47,191 nucleotides of DNA, from the NCBI GenBank assembly GCA_045565015.1, contig JBJLGD010000011.1, positions 1 through 47,191 of the forward strand, given 5' to 3'. The translations under genes were made by a program, and so were the position numbers. The stretch's first letter is position 1, and every line of letters begins with the position of its first letter. This document shows, one piece after another, positions 17,613-25,782 of this stretch. Under the pieces are notes generated by a model that worked only from the letters and a program-made list of their open reading frames with translations, had not been told where the DNA came from and did not search any database. This DNA comes from GCA-2697345 sp045565015. GTDB taxonomy: Bacteria; Pseudomonadota; Alphaproteobacteria; Rhodobacterales; Rhodobacteraceae.

Positions 17613-18431
17613 TTATTTTTCATAGTTAGGAAAGAATAATTTTTGACCATGAACCTTGTAAGAACCTATAAGAGATTGGCCCTTTTTTGATAATAACCAA
17701 TTTATTACCGTTTGTGCTTCCCCGAACTTAACTTCGGGGCATTTAATCTTGTTTAAAGAAATAAGTCCATATTGATTAAATAGCTTTTTATCATTTTCGA
17801 TAAAAACTCTAAAATTATTTTTATTAGTATATGTTATCCAGGAGGCACGATCGACTAGGGTATACCCCTGTATTCCTATCGCGATGTTGAGCGTTGCGCC
17901 CATTCCCGAGCCAGTTTCTAAATACCATTTACCAGAGGCTTTTTTTATATTAATTTTTGGTAAACTCCATAAATATTTTTCTTTAGTATCAGTTCCTGAA
18001 TTATCACCTCTAGAAATAAAATATGATTTTGAGGAAGAGATTTTTTTTAAGGCAGTAACAAGATTATCGTTTAATTTTATATCAGCGGGATTAGTTTTTG
18101 GCCCAACAATTATAAAGTCGTTATACATCAATCTAAATCTTTTATTGCCAAATCTGTTCTTTATAAATTCTTTTTCCTTTTCGACATCGTGGACTAATAA
18201 GATATCACCATCGCAGTTTTCAGCATTCTTGATCGCTGCTCCAGTTCCCACTGCCACTACATGGACAGTTACGCCAGTATCTTTTTTAAGTAGGGGTAAT
18301 AAGTAAGTATATAAGCCTGAATTTTTTGTCGAAGTCGTAGATTGCAAGATAACAGATTGTTCTGCTATTAGAATATTTTTTGTAAATAGAAGAAGAATAA
18401 TTATTAGGAGGGTTATTCTGAATGCGTACAT
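17613..18431 (-). CDS. tupA: Tungstate ABC transporter binding protein TupA
   Basis: Periplasmic oxyanion-binding protein of 272 residues with a Sec signal peptide (about residues 1-23, ending LIA). The TTSTKNSGL motif just after it is the TupA tungstate-binding signature and differs from ModA. VAVGTGAAIKNAENCDGDILLVH, the MYNDFIIVGPKTNPADIK segment and SRGDNSGTDTKE are further TupA-type blocks. It is the last of three tup genes (order B-C-A), 25 bp after tupC, with GAGAA upstream of the ATG. It should capture tungstate for the cofactor made by the neighbouring mob/moe genes. Confidence 0.9.
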   Translation of the reverse strand: MYAFRITLLIIILLLFTKNILIAEQSVILQSTTSTKNSGLYTYLLPLLKKDTGVTVHVVAVGTGAAIKNAENCDGDILLVHDVEKEKEFIKNRFGNKRFRLMYNDFIIVGPKTNPADIKLNDNLVTALKKISSSKSYFISRGDNSGTDTKEKYLWSLPKINIKKASGKWYLETGSGMGATLNIAIGIQGYTLVDRASWITYTNKNNFRVFIENDKKLFNQYGLISLNKIKCPEVKFGEAQTVINWLLSKKGQSLIGSYKVHGQKLFFPNYEK

Positions 18432-18456
18432 ATTTTTTCTCTAAATAACTTTTTTA

Positions 18457-19182
18457 TTAAACTACTATGTTACCACTCAAAAAAGACTGTGCTTCTTTAG
18501 TCTTAGGTTCATTAAAGAAACTTTTTGCTTGTCCTGACTCAAGTACTCTTCCTTTATGCATAAAAATTATATCATCCGCTAGCCGTCTTGCCTGCCCAAT
18601 ATCATGAGTAATAAGAATAATTTTCACTCCTGATAACTTTATATCTTTTATTAAATTTTCAATAATAAATACTGACCCTGGATCAAGACTAGAAGTGGCT
18701 TCGTCTAGAAACAATATTTCAGGATTAGAAACCAAAGCTCTCGCTAAACTCAACCGTTGTTTTTCACCGCCGGAGAGGTTTTTTGCTGACTGATTTTTTA
18801 ATTTTGTTAGGTCTGCGTCTTCTAATAATTTATCTAAATCGTATTTAATATTTTTATTCAATTTAGCTACAAACTTTATATTATCAATAACATTGCGTCG
18901 AAGCAATTTTGGCGTTTGAAAAACCATGGCTTGTTTCATACGAACTTCTTTACTAATTAATTTATTTCCAAAAGAAATCTTACCGTGCGATGGAGTAGTT
19001 AAACCATGGAGACATCGGATAAATAAACTTTTTCCTGCACCATTTGGGCCAATAACTACAGTCAAAGTTTTTTCCATAATTTTACAGTTTAGATCGAGTA
19101 GTAAATTTTTTTCTGAAATCTTTAAAGACAGACCTTGGACTTTTATTGGAAAAATTTTGCTATTTGGTATTTTTTTAAACAT
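18457..19182 (-). CDS. tupC: Tungstate ABC transporter ATP-binding protein TupC
   Basis: ABC ATPase of 241 residues. Walker A is GPNGAGKSLF, the Q-loop is MVFQTPKLLRRNV, the signature LSGGEKQR, Walker B ILFLDEATSSLD and the switch histidine in LITHDIGQA. The LHGLTTPSHG segment is typical of TupC/phosphate-type importers. The ATG at 19182 overlaps the tupB stop by 8 bp and is preferred over a longer start that would run deep into tupB. There is no TOBE domain. It works with TupB and TupA. Confidence 0.9.
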   Translation of the reverse strand: MFKKIPNSKIFPIKVQGLSLKISEKNLLLDLNCKIMEKTLTVVIGPNGAGKSLFIRCLHGLTTPSHGKISFGNKLISKEVRMKQAMVFQTPKLLRRNVIDNIKFVAKLNKNIKYDLDKLLEDADLTKLKNQSAKNLSGGEKQRLSLARALVSNPEILFLDEATSSLDPGSVFIIENLIKDIKLSGVKIILITHDIGQARRLADDIIFMHKGRVLESGQAKSFFNEPKTKEAQSFLSGNIVV

Positions 19183-19876
19183 TTTCTTTACTTTTTGAAT
19201 AATTCTTAATCCACATAGCCACAAAGTTTATCACTAACGAGATAATAAGTAATATTATACCTAATGCTAAAGCTAAAGTTAGATTTCCCTTTGATGTTTC
19301 TAAAGCAATCGCCGTAGTCATTACTCGTGTCAAATGGTCAATATTCCCGCCAACGATTATCACAGCGCCAACTTCTGAAATTGCTCTTCCAAATCCAGCC
19401 AGGACGACAGTTAAAAGAGAATACCTTGCATCATAGATATATGCAAAAACTGCTCTTTTGGGGGATACATTTAAAGACAAAAAGAGATCTCGATAGTCAT
19501 CATGTAAGTCTTCAATTATCTGTGTAGAAAGTGCTATAATAATGGGAGAAACTAAAACTACTTGAGCTATAATCATAGCAGTTGGAGTATATAATAGACC
19601 TAACCATCCGAGTGGTCCTGATCTTGATAAATATAAATATACGATAAGGCCAACCAGAACCGGGGGTAGCCCCATTAACGCGTTTATAATTGCGAGAAGA
19701 GGTTTCCTTGTTGAAAAATTCTTAATGGCTAACATTGTTCCAATTGGTATCCCAATAAAACATGAAATGGCTAAAGATGAAAAAGACACTGTTAAGGATA
19801 GAGCCAATATTTCAATCAGGTCTTTATCGAAACTCAGAATGAGCCAAAAAGAATGATAGAAAGATTCTAGAAAAAT
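19175..19876 (-). CDS. tupB: Tungstate ABC transporter permease TupB, probable ATT start
   Basis: Permease of about 233 residues with about five helices. The EAA loop reads FLSLNVSPKRAVFAYI and GFGRAISEVGAVIIVGGNI is a TupB hallmark. The frame is open back to a stop at 19892-19894 and translates as FLESFYHSFWLILSFDKDLIEIL before the first helix, which looks like the normal TupB N-terminus. No ATG, GTG or TTG exists in that stretch. The first standard start, TTG at 19807, would remove it and cut into the first helix. ATT at 19874-19876, with AGGGA 8-9 nt upstream, gives a full-length protein. The start is therefore uncertain, the function secure. Confidence 0.82.
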   Translation of the reverse strand: MFLESFYHSFWLILSFDKDLIEILALSLTVSFSSLAISCFIGIPIGTMLAIKNFSTRKPLLAIINALMGLPPVLVGLIVYLYLSRSGPLGWLGLLYTPTAMIIAQVVLVSPIIIALSTQIIEDLHDDYRDLFLSLNVSPKRAVFAYIYDARYSLLTVVLAGFGRAISEVGAVIIVGGNIDHLTRVMTTAIALETSKGNLTLALALGIILLIISLVINFVAMWIKNYSKSKENV

Positions 19877-19899
19877 GGACTTATTCCCTGTTTAGTTGA

Positions 19900-19968
19900 T
19901 ATAAAACTTAAGTATCTATTAAATTATTCCAGACAAGTAAATTTAAGTTTTATAATTTGTATGCCTGG
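19900..19968 (-). promoter_or_regulatory. Interleaved complementary arms in the moeA-tupB gap (candidate leader switch)
   Basis: On the minus-strand RNA two stems can form. Arms 19969-19962 and 19935-19928 give 8 bp (UCCAGGCA with UGUCUGGA, one G-U pair). Arms 19954-19943 and 19911-19900 give a perfect 12-bp stem of UAUAAAACUUAA type. The order is A-B-A'-B', so the stems either form a pseudoknot or exclude one another. The downstream arm ends about 10 nt before the tupB ribosome site AGGGA (19889-19885). No T tract follows, so control of translation is more likely than termination. The 12-bp repeat could instead be a DNA operator. Confidence 0.45.
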
Positions 19969-19990
19969 ATTGAATGAAATATTTTTAGAG

Positions 19991-21256
19991 CTAAACCCCT
20001 AATACCGAAAATGGTATAAATTTTATAGGGTCACCAACACTGACTTCGGTAATTTCAGCTTGTAAATCAACTAATCCATTAGCCCAAGAAATACTATTAA
20101 TCTTACCGGAACCTTCAGAATGATACACTTCAACATTATTTTGCTTATCAACTCGGGCTCTTAAAAACTCTCTACGCCCTGGCTTTTTCTTTTTAGAGAA
20201 TGTCGAAGATACAATAAAACTTTGAGGGGTATGCCACCCAGCTCCGGACATAAATAGTAGAGCAGGACGAGAAAAAATCACGGCACACACAAAAGCTGCC
20301 ACTGAGTTCCCGGGTAACCCAAACAAAGGAATCCCATGAATCATGCCCATAATAATTGGGCGTCCAGGCTTTATTGCTACTCGCCAGCTTGTAACAGATC
20401 CAAATTCATTCACTACTTTTGAAATATAGTCCTCATCACTTGCCGATGCGCCTCCGGTCGACAAAATAACGTCCACATTCTTTGAAGCTGATAATAATCT
20501 GTTTTGAACTTCCTTTTTATTATCCCGCACTATCCCGAGGTCGATTGCTTCAAAGTTCCAGTTTGCAATTAAGGTCATTAACATTAGCTTATTAGAATCA
20601 CAGATTTGGAGTTCTGAAATGTTTTTATCGAAAGAATTAACTAATTCATTACCAGTTGATAAAATTCCGATCTTAAGTTTTTTATAGACGCTAACAGTAG
20701 TTAACCCAACAGATTTTAATAGTGCAAGATCTGGTGGTCGGATGATAGAACCAACCTCAAGTATTTTCTTACCTTTATTTATATCCTCCCCTTGTCTTCT
20801 GGTGTTGGAGCCAATTTTTAATGAAGAAGAGAAAGCAATTTCAAGGTCGTTAAAATTTGTATCCTCCTTTAATACCACCGTATCTACTCCAGTTGGCAAA
20901 GGCGCGCCGGTAAAAATTTTAATAGCGTAGCCAGGTTTAATCTTTGAGTTAAATGGAATGCCAGCGGCTGAAAACCCCTTTTGAAGTTTTAAAGTTTGCT
21001 TCCCTGGGGTTATTGAAGAGTGCGCAAAACCATATCCATCCACCGCTGAATTAGATACCGGTGGGCTTGAACGAATAGCTTTTGGAGCCTTTGAAAGTAT
21101 TCGTCCATGTGCTTCATCGACAAGAATTTCCTCCACATCTGCAATTATCTGAAGTGATTTTTTTAGTTTCGATAGCGCTTCGGAAACTGGCATCCAAGTG
21201 ACGCCACGTGGAAGAGCAAAACAGTCATTTGTAAGTTTTGGAGGTTTTAAGGTCAA
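19991..21256 (-). CDS. moeA: Molybdopterin molybdenumtransferase MoeA
   Basis: Inserts molybdate (or tungstate) into adenylylated molybdopterin, 421 residues, normal length. SAVDGYGF, GAPLPTGVDTVV, the STGNEL block and STGGASASDEDY follow the usual MoeA order. The usual LPGNPV motif reads LPGNSVAAF here, a serine in place of proline. The C-terminal domain with RREFLRARV is present. The start overlaps the mobB stop by 4 bp (ATGA), showing tight coupling. It lies upstream of the tup genes on the same strand, matching a tungsten/molybdenum cofactor role. Confidence 0.95.
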   Translation of the reverse strand: MTLKPPKLTNDCFALPRGVTWMPVSEALSKLKKSLQIIADVEEILVDEAHGRILSKAPKAIRSSPPVSNSAVDGYGFAHSSITPGKQTLKLQKGFSAAGIPFNSKIKPGYAIKIFTGAPLPTGVDTVVLKEDTNFNDLEIAFSSSLKIGSNTRRQGEDINKGKKILEVGSIIRPPDLALLKSVGLTTVSVYKKLKIGILSTGNELVNSFDKNISELQICDSNKLMLMTLIANWNFEAIDLGIVRDNKKEVQNRLLSASKNVDVILSTGGASASDEDYISKVVNEFGSVTSWRVAIKPGRPIIMGMIHGIPLFGLPGNSVAAFVCAVIFSRPALLFMSGAGWHTPQSFIVSSTFSKKKKPGRREFLRARVDKQNNVEVYHSEGSGKINSISWANGLVDLQAEITEVSVGDPIKFIPFSVLGV

Positions 21257-21756
21257 TTTTTATACAGCCCGACTTTATTCAAAATAAAATTAGTAATTTC
21301 TAATGTATTGTTTAAATCAAAAACTGGGAGCTTAATTGCGAGTGAAGGGCAATCTGACATAACAGCTTGAATAGTATTATTCGTCATTGCTAATAGTGGT
21401 TTTTTTGAAATACTTCGATGTGTTTCAATCTTGGGATGTTTGCTGGTTTTGTAACCTTCAATAAGCACTATATCAACAGGATCCATCGCGTTAATAATAT
21501 CTTGAAGAGAGATCTCTATTGAGTTATTCAATTCGGTCATAATTGCCAATCTATTCTTTGTAGATAAAGCAACTTGTTTAGCCCCAGCTGTTCTATGTCG
21601 ATAACTATCACGCCCCGGACTATCAATATCTGTATCATGGTGTGCATGTTTTATAGTTGAAACTGAGAGTCCTCTACTGATAATCTCCTCTATTACTCGT
21701 TCAATTAAGTGAGTTTTCCCGGTGTTTTTATTACCAGTTATACCAAATATTTTCAT
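21253..21756 (-). CDS. mobB: Molybdopterin-guanine dinucleotide biosynthesis protein MobB
   Basis: GTP-binding accessory protein for MGD cofactor synthesis, 167 residues. P-loop GNKNTGKTHL sits at the N-terminus, followed by STIKHAHHD(T), which is the family HH/D block, DSYRHRTAGAKQV and VLIEGYKTSKHPKIE. It overlaps both neighbours by 4 bp, mobA upstream and moeA downstream, so the three should be translated together. MobB is dispensable in Escherichia coli but improves MGD formation with MobA. Confidence 0.94.
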   Translation of the reverse strand: MKIFGITGNKNTGKTHLIERVIEEIISRGLSVSTIKHAHHDTDIDSPGRDSYRHRTAGAKQVALSTKNRLAIMTELNNSIEISLQDIINAMDPVDIVLIEGYKTSKHPKIETHRSISKKPLLAMTNNTIQAVMSDCPSLAIKLPVFDLNNTLEITNFILNKVGLYKN

Positions 21757-22379
21757 ACAAACCTTTCGGACATACTATTAGCATATTGGAGGTCCTCTAT
21801 TGTATTTATATTAAAAAAAGGATCAATATTGTTAATTTTATAAATCGTGTTGCCAGCATTATGTTTATCTGTCCAGATTATAATTTTCCGATTACCATTT
21901 AAAAGTTGTTCACTCAAACTGTCCCTGAGACGGCAAGGCCAAATACCAAAAGTGGGATGTTTTTTATTTTCTAAACTGTTATTGATAGAAGATGAAATTG
22001 ATAGTCCGCCATGGTTATTTGCGGTTTTTATAAGTCTGCGCACTAAGTCTTTAGGAAAGAAAGGAGTATCAACCGCAACAGATACTATAGATGAGTAACC
22101 ATTTATAATTGCATGATCAAGACCCGCTAATATACCTGCAAGAGGCCCCTGAAAGCCTAGTGCTGTATCAGGTACTATTTGTTTTTTTTGGTCACGAAAA
22201 CGGTTTGGATCTCCGTTTGCGTTAATTATGACATCTGCCACCTGTGGGCTCAATCTTTCTATAGCATGCTCGATGAGTGTCTTATTATTGATTTTTAATA
22301 AACCTTTGTCTTGGTTCCCTATCCTAGTGCCTTTTCCTCCCGCTAAAACCACTCCTAAGATTTTTGCCCTATCAGTCAT
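21753..22379 (-). CDS. mobA: Molybdenum cofactor guanylyltransferase MobA
   Basis: Transfers GMP to molybdopterin to make the guanine dinucleotide cofactor used by DMSO-reductase-family enzymes such as formate dehydrogenase. The 208-residue protein starts with the nucleotidyl-transferase signature VLAGGKGTRIGNQDKGLL and has GPLAGILAGLDHA and VAVDTPFFP. The ATG at 22379 is chosen over one 57 bp upstream because it follows GGAAAG at about 7 nt and overlaps the fdhD stop by only 8 bp. It is coupled to mobB by a 4-bp overlap. Confidence 0.93.
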   Translation of the reverse strand: MTDRAKILGVVLAGGKGTRIGNQDKGLLKINNKTLIEHAIERLSPQVADVIINANGDPNRFRDQKKQIVPDTALGFQGPLAGILAGLDHAIINGYSSIVSVAVDTPFFPKDLVRRLIKTANNHGGLSISSSINNSLENKKHPTFGIWPCRLRDSLSEQLLNGNRKIIIWTDKHNAGNTIYKINNIDPFFNINTIEDLQYANSMSERFV

Positions 22380-23241
22380 TACTAGCTTTCCGTTGGTTCT
22401 CGTTTCTTTCGTCAGAAATTTTTTGTGGGTCAACATCTCTAACTAAACGATTTTCGCCCGAGAGACATATGAATCTTTTCCCTCGGAGTCTTCCGATTAA
22501 TGTCATACCTATCTGGTTAGCTATCTCCACCCCCCAGGCGGTAAACCCAGATCTAGACACTAGAGTTGATATCCCCATAAGGGCTGTTTTGATCACCATC
22601 TCAGATGTCAGTCTTCCTGTAGTATATAAGATTTTATCTGATGGGTCTATTTTGTGAACAAACATCCATCCAGAAATCTTATCAACTGCATTATGCCGAC
22701 CAACATCCTCCATGTAGACTAAAGGTTTCGACTCCCTACAAATAACTGTTCCATGAATCGCGCCAGCCGTTAAATATAATGAAGGAATTGTATTTATTTG
22801 CTTTGATAATGAATATAACCAACTAGTTTTAACATTAACCTTTGATAATTTAACAGAGTCTAAACCTTCAAACATGTCACCAAAAACTGTCCCAATAGCG
22901 CATCCTGATGTTCGTATTTTCTTTTGTAGTTTTTCCTCATAACTTGTTTTTCTATTGGTGCGAACGACAATTGTCTCTAGTTCCTCATCGTAGTCAATCC
23001 GTTTTATTTCGTCACTCTCTAACAACATTTTTTGATTTAATAAAAAACCTATAGCGAGATAATCTGGATGGTCACCGATAGTCATGGCTGTTATTATTTC
23101 TTGCTGATTAAGGAAGATTGTCAATGGACGTTCCTCCACAACAAAAAGGTTTTGAGAATTTCCATTCTGATCTAAACCAGTTAGCCGTCTGGTAAGTTTT
23201 GGATCAGTTGGATCTGGCAGAATTAAAGGCTTTGAACTCAT
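22372..23241 (-). CDS. fdhD: Formate dehydrogenase accessory sulfurtransferase FdhD
   Basis: Delivers sulfur from the IscS type desulfurase to the bis-MGD cofactor of formate dehydrogenase. The 289-residue protein has RTSGCAIGT with a single cysteine in the active loop, then MEDVGRHNAVDKISGW, GRLTSEMVIK and SRSGFTAWGVEIANQ, all in the expected order. It is the first gene of the overlapping block fdhD-mobA-mobB-moeA and has AGGT before its ATG. No formate dehydrogenase structural gene is in the window, so its client enzyme must be encoded elsewhere. Confidence 0.95.
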   Translation of the reverse strand: MSSKPLILPDPTDPKLTRRLTGLDQNGNSQNLFVVEERPLTIFLNQQEIITAMTIGDHPDYLAIGFLLNQKMLLESDEIKRIDYDEELETIVVRTNRKTSYEEKLQKKIRTSGCAIGTVFGDMFEGLDSVKLSKVNVKTSWLYSLSKQINTIPSLYLTAGAIHGTVICRESKPLVYMEDVGRHNAVDKISGWMFVHKIDPSDKILYTTGRLTSEMVIKTALMGISTLVSRSGFTAWGVEIANQIGMTLIGRLRGKRFICLSGENRLVRDVDPQKISDERNENQRKASND

Positions 23242-23299
23242 TTTTACCTATATATCAAGTAACATGATTGGTATTATACGACTAAATTAATGGATGTTT

Positions 23300-23881
23300 T
23301 TAAACACCCCATATTCTTTTTCTTCCACAGTCGATATGGACGAAATTATCTCTTGTATAGCGTCCTACACCTCCAGCAGAGCAAGACGCTGCGGCACGAG
23401 AAATCTGTTTTACAGACCTACTTTTTAAACTGATATCAGCTGCCTGGCCTGTTACGTGTAAAGAACTTCTTGCTACTAATTTGGACCTTCGTCTTAATTT
23501 TTCATTTGTCCTTTTTGTTCGATAACCTGAGTTAAGTACATAAAACTCTGATGTGTCCATCATATTATGTGTAGCCGAAATTATATTGATTGTCCGCGTA
23601 TCTATTTTTTTTGCCTTATTTTCTCTAACATCTCTCATGAAATAGCTTATTTCATTAATGGCTTCGCTTATATAATAGCCATTAATAGAGTAATATATAT
23701 TTATCCGTTCTCCAGTAATTTTTGAGTACATTTTAATTCTTCTAGCATCTCCGGCGCTTTTAAGAAATCCAAAAGTTTTTGAATATACAGGGGCTGCAGA
23801 AATCATTGTAGCTCCAAACGCTAAAAGTATGGAACGCCGGTTTAAATGTATGAATTTATTTTGTTGATTTCCCACGCTCAT
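23300..23881 (-). CDS. DUF882 / YcbK-like M15-type murein peptidase
   Basis: A 193-residue exported protein of the DUF882 family, related to M15 peptidases. The N-terminus has a twin-arginine-like NRRSILLAFGA signal. The zinc-binding pattern is visible as SSLHVTGQAADI and NFVHIDCG near the C-terminus, and LNSGYRTKRTNEKL is the usual family block. It diverges from an L,D-transpeptidase gene; in Escherichia coli ycbK likewise sits beside the ycbB transpeptidase gene, supporting a shared cell-wall role. Peptidase activity is inferred from fold only. Confidence 0.88.
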   Translation of the reverse strand: MSVGNQQNKFIHLNRRSILLAFGATMISAAPVYSKTFGFLKSAGDARRIKMYSKITGERINIYYSINGYYISEAINEISYFMRDVRENKAKKIDTRTINIISATHNMMDTSEFYVLNSGYRTKRTNEKLRRRSKLVARSSLHVTGQAADISLKSRSVKQISRAAASCSAGGVGRYTRDNFVHIDCGRKRIWGV

Positions 23882-23944
23882 ACTCTTATTTTTTCTGTAC
23901 TAACCCATTATATTACACAATACTCATTATCTTCAAACGAAATT

Positions 23945-23963
23945 GTTAATAAATTTTATTAAC
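23945..23963. promoter_or_regulatory. Perfect 19-nt palindrome between divergent cell-wall genes
   Basis: GTTAATAAA and TTTATTAAC flank a single central T, giving 9-bp perfect half-sites. It lies in the 210-bp gap between the DUF882 gene and the L,D-transpeptidase gene. A symmetric site there could bind a dimeric regulator of both. The AT-only core makes chance occurrence possible. Confidence 0.4.
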
Positions 23964-24091
23964 CTTATTTTTTGCGATAGGATAATTGAATTTATCTTTT
24001 TATTTTTCTCTATATTTTATTACAGACAAATCGTATAAAAAGCTGACAAATAGATACTTAATTAACTTGATAGGCATCAAAGGAATAAATT

Positions 24092-25738
24092 TTGTTTAAT
24101 AAAATAAAAAATAATTTAAAATTTCTTTTTAAATACTTTTTTTTGAGTTTTACTTTAATAATTTATTTTGAGCCAGTTAGAGCTGAAAGTGAACTAGATA
24201 CTTTTGCATTAAAGCTCTCAATTTATCAGAATAGTAAAAATACTCGATTTTTAAGCAAATTTTATTCAGATAGAGATTATTCACCCATTTTTGTCACTGA
24301 GAAAAATGAAGGAAGAGCCTCTGCATTATTGATGGCTTTAGAGTCGTCAGATTATCATGGTATTCCAAGTGCATTATATAATTTGAATGAAATACGTTAT
24401 GATATCAAGAAGTTACGTTCTGAAACAGAACTTGGAGAGTTAGAGGTAAAACTAGCCAAAAACTTTATACTTTATGTTAGACACATGAAGTCAGGGGTAC
24501 TTGATCCGGAAGCTATAAACGTCAGACTTATAGAAAATACAGTACTGGAAGATGATGTTGTGATTCCAAAACAATTAGATTTAAAATTACAAAAAATAGA
24601 TTTTTTAAGTGTTTTTACAACTTTCTTGGAGTCCAACCCAGTTTCTTTTTTTAAACAGATCCAACCTCAAGTGAACGACTATGTTTTATTAGTAAGAGAA
24701 AAGAGATATTTAGAGCGGACCAAGAAAATGGGTGGATGGGGTGAAAGAATTAAGGCGTCCATTCTCGTACCCGGTGATCAGGGTGAAGAGGTAGTAAAAC
24801 TTCGGAACAGATTAATAAGAATGGGTTTAATGCAAAAATCATATAGCCCATTTTATGATAATAAGCTTAAACGTTCAGTTAGAAAGTTTCAAATGCTTCA
24901 TGGGCTGAGTCAAGATGGTATAGCAGGCGAAATAACATTAAATGAGATCAACAAACCAATAAAAGATAGGCTTATGTTGATAGTTGCTTCTTTGGAGAGA
25001 AGGAGATGGTTGAACCGTAATTATGAACAGAAATATCTAATAGTGAATATACCAGAGTTTAAGTTGCGAATAGTTGAAAAAGGAAAAACTATTTATCAAA
25101 GTAAGGTCGTCGTTGGACAAAATCGTCCGAATACGCGAACTCCTGAATTTTCAAATAAACTACAATTTATGATAATTAATCCTAGCTGGTATGTTCCAAA
25201 ATCAATAATTCTGGAGGAATACTTACCAGAAATCCGAAAAAACATAAATGCAGCAAGTGAGTTATTCTTTACCGATAAGCAGGGTAATTTTGTAGCTAGA
25301 GAAGATATAAATTTTGAAGCGCTGATTGATGAAAACTTTCCGTATGGGATGAAGCAACCACCATCTAAAGATAATGCATTGGGAGCAGTTAAATTTATGT
25401 TACCAAATATTCATAACATATATCTGCATGACACACCTCATAAAAATCTTTTTTCGGAAGAGGTTAGAGCCTTTAGTCATGGATGTGTGAGGGTTCATCA
25501 ACCATTTGAGTTAGCTTCTGAGTTACTTTCGGCTAACTTTAGAAATCCAGAAATAGTATTTAATAATTTATTAAAAAATGAAGTAGAATTTAGATTAGAT
25601 TTGAGAGAGGACATCCCAGTTCATATCACTTACTCTACGGTTTGGAGCGATAATAGTGAAGAAGTCAATTATAGGCGAGACATATATGGAAGAGATGCTG
25701 AAATCTATAAATCTCTACAAGAGTTAGGATTATCTTGA
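24092..25738 (+). CDS. L,D-transpeptidase, YcbB/LdtD-like
   Basis: Periplasmic murein cross-linking enzyme, 548 residues. A hydrophobic signal anchor covers about residues 12-30 (ending VRA). A peptidoglycan-binding domain lies around residues 230-290 (PGDQGEEVVKLRNRLIRMG), and the YkuD domain ends with the catalytic SHGCVRV, cysteine about residue 465, preceded by an IYLHDTP histidine segment. The N-terminal helical scaffold is typical of the large YcbB group. The TTG start follows AAAGGAA at about 8 nt and no ATG lies before the signal peptide. The lpxD gene starts 44 bp downstream on the same strand. Confidence 0.9.
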   Translation: MFNKIKNNLKFLFKYFFLSFTLIIYFEPVRAESELDTFALKLSIYQNSKNTRFLSKFYSDRDYSPIFVTEKNEGRASALLMALESSDYHGIPSALYNLNEIRYDIKKLRSETELGELEVKLAKNFILYVRHMKSGVLDPEAINVRLIENTVLEDDVVIPKQLDLKLQKIDFLSVFTTFLESNPVSFFKQIQPQVNDYVLLVREKRYLERTKKMGGWGERIKASILVPGDQGEEVVKLRNRLIRMGLMQKSYSPFYDNKLKRSVRKFQMLHGLSQDGIAGEITLNEINKPIKDRLMLIVASLERRRWLNRNYEQKYLIVNIPEFKLRIVEKGKTIYQSKVVVGQNRPNTRTPEFSNKLQFMIINPSWYVPKSIILEEYLPEIRKNINAASELFFTDKQGNFVAREDINFEALIDENFPYGMKQPPSKDNALGAVKFMLPNIHNIYLHDTPHKNLFSEEVRAFSHGCVRVHQPFELASELLSANFRNPEIVFNNLLKNEVEFRLDLREDIPVHITYSTVWSDNSEEVNYRRDIYGRDAEIYKSLQELGLS

Positions 25739-25782
25739 TGACAATAAGATCTTTGAGATAATTTGAAGAGATGGGAGAATAA

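Noticed and set aside
19900..19954. Rho-independent terminator of moeA
   Set aside because: The 12-bp stem has a 31-nt loop and no U tract on the minus strand, so intrinsic termination is not supported.
21753..22436. Longer mobA start at 22436
   Set aside because: It adds 19 residues before the nucleotide-binding motif and overlaps fdhD by 65 bp; the ATG at 22379 has a proper ribosome site.
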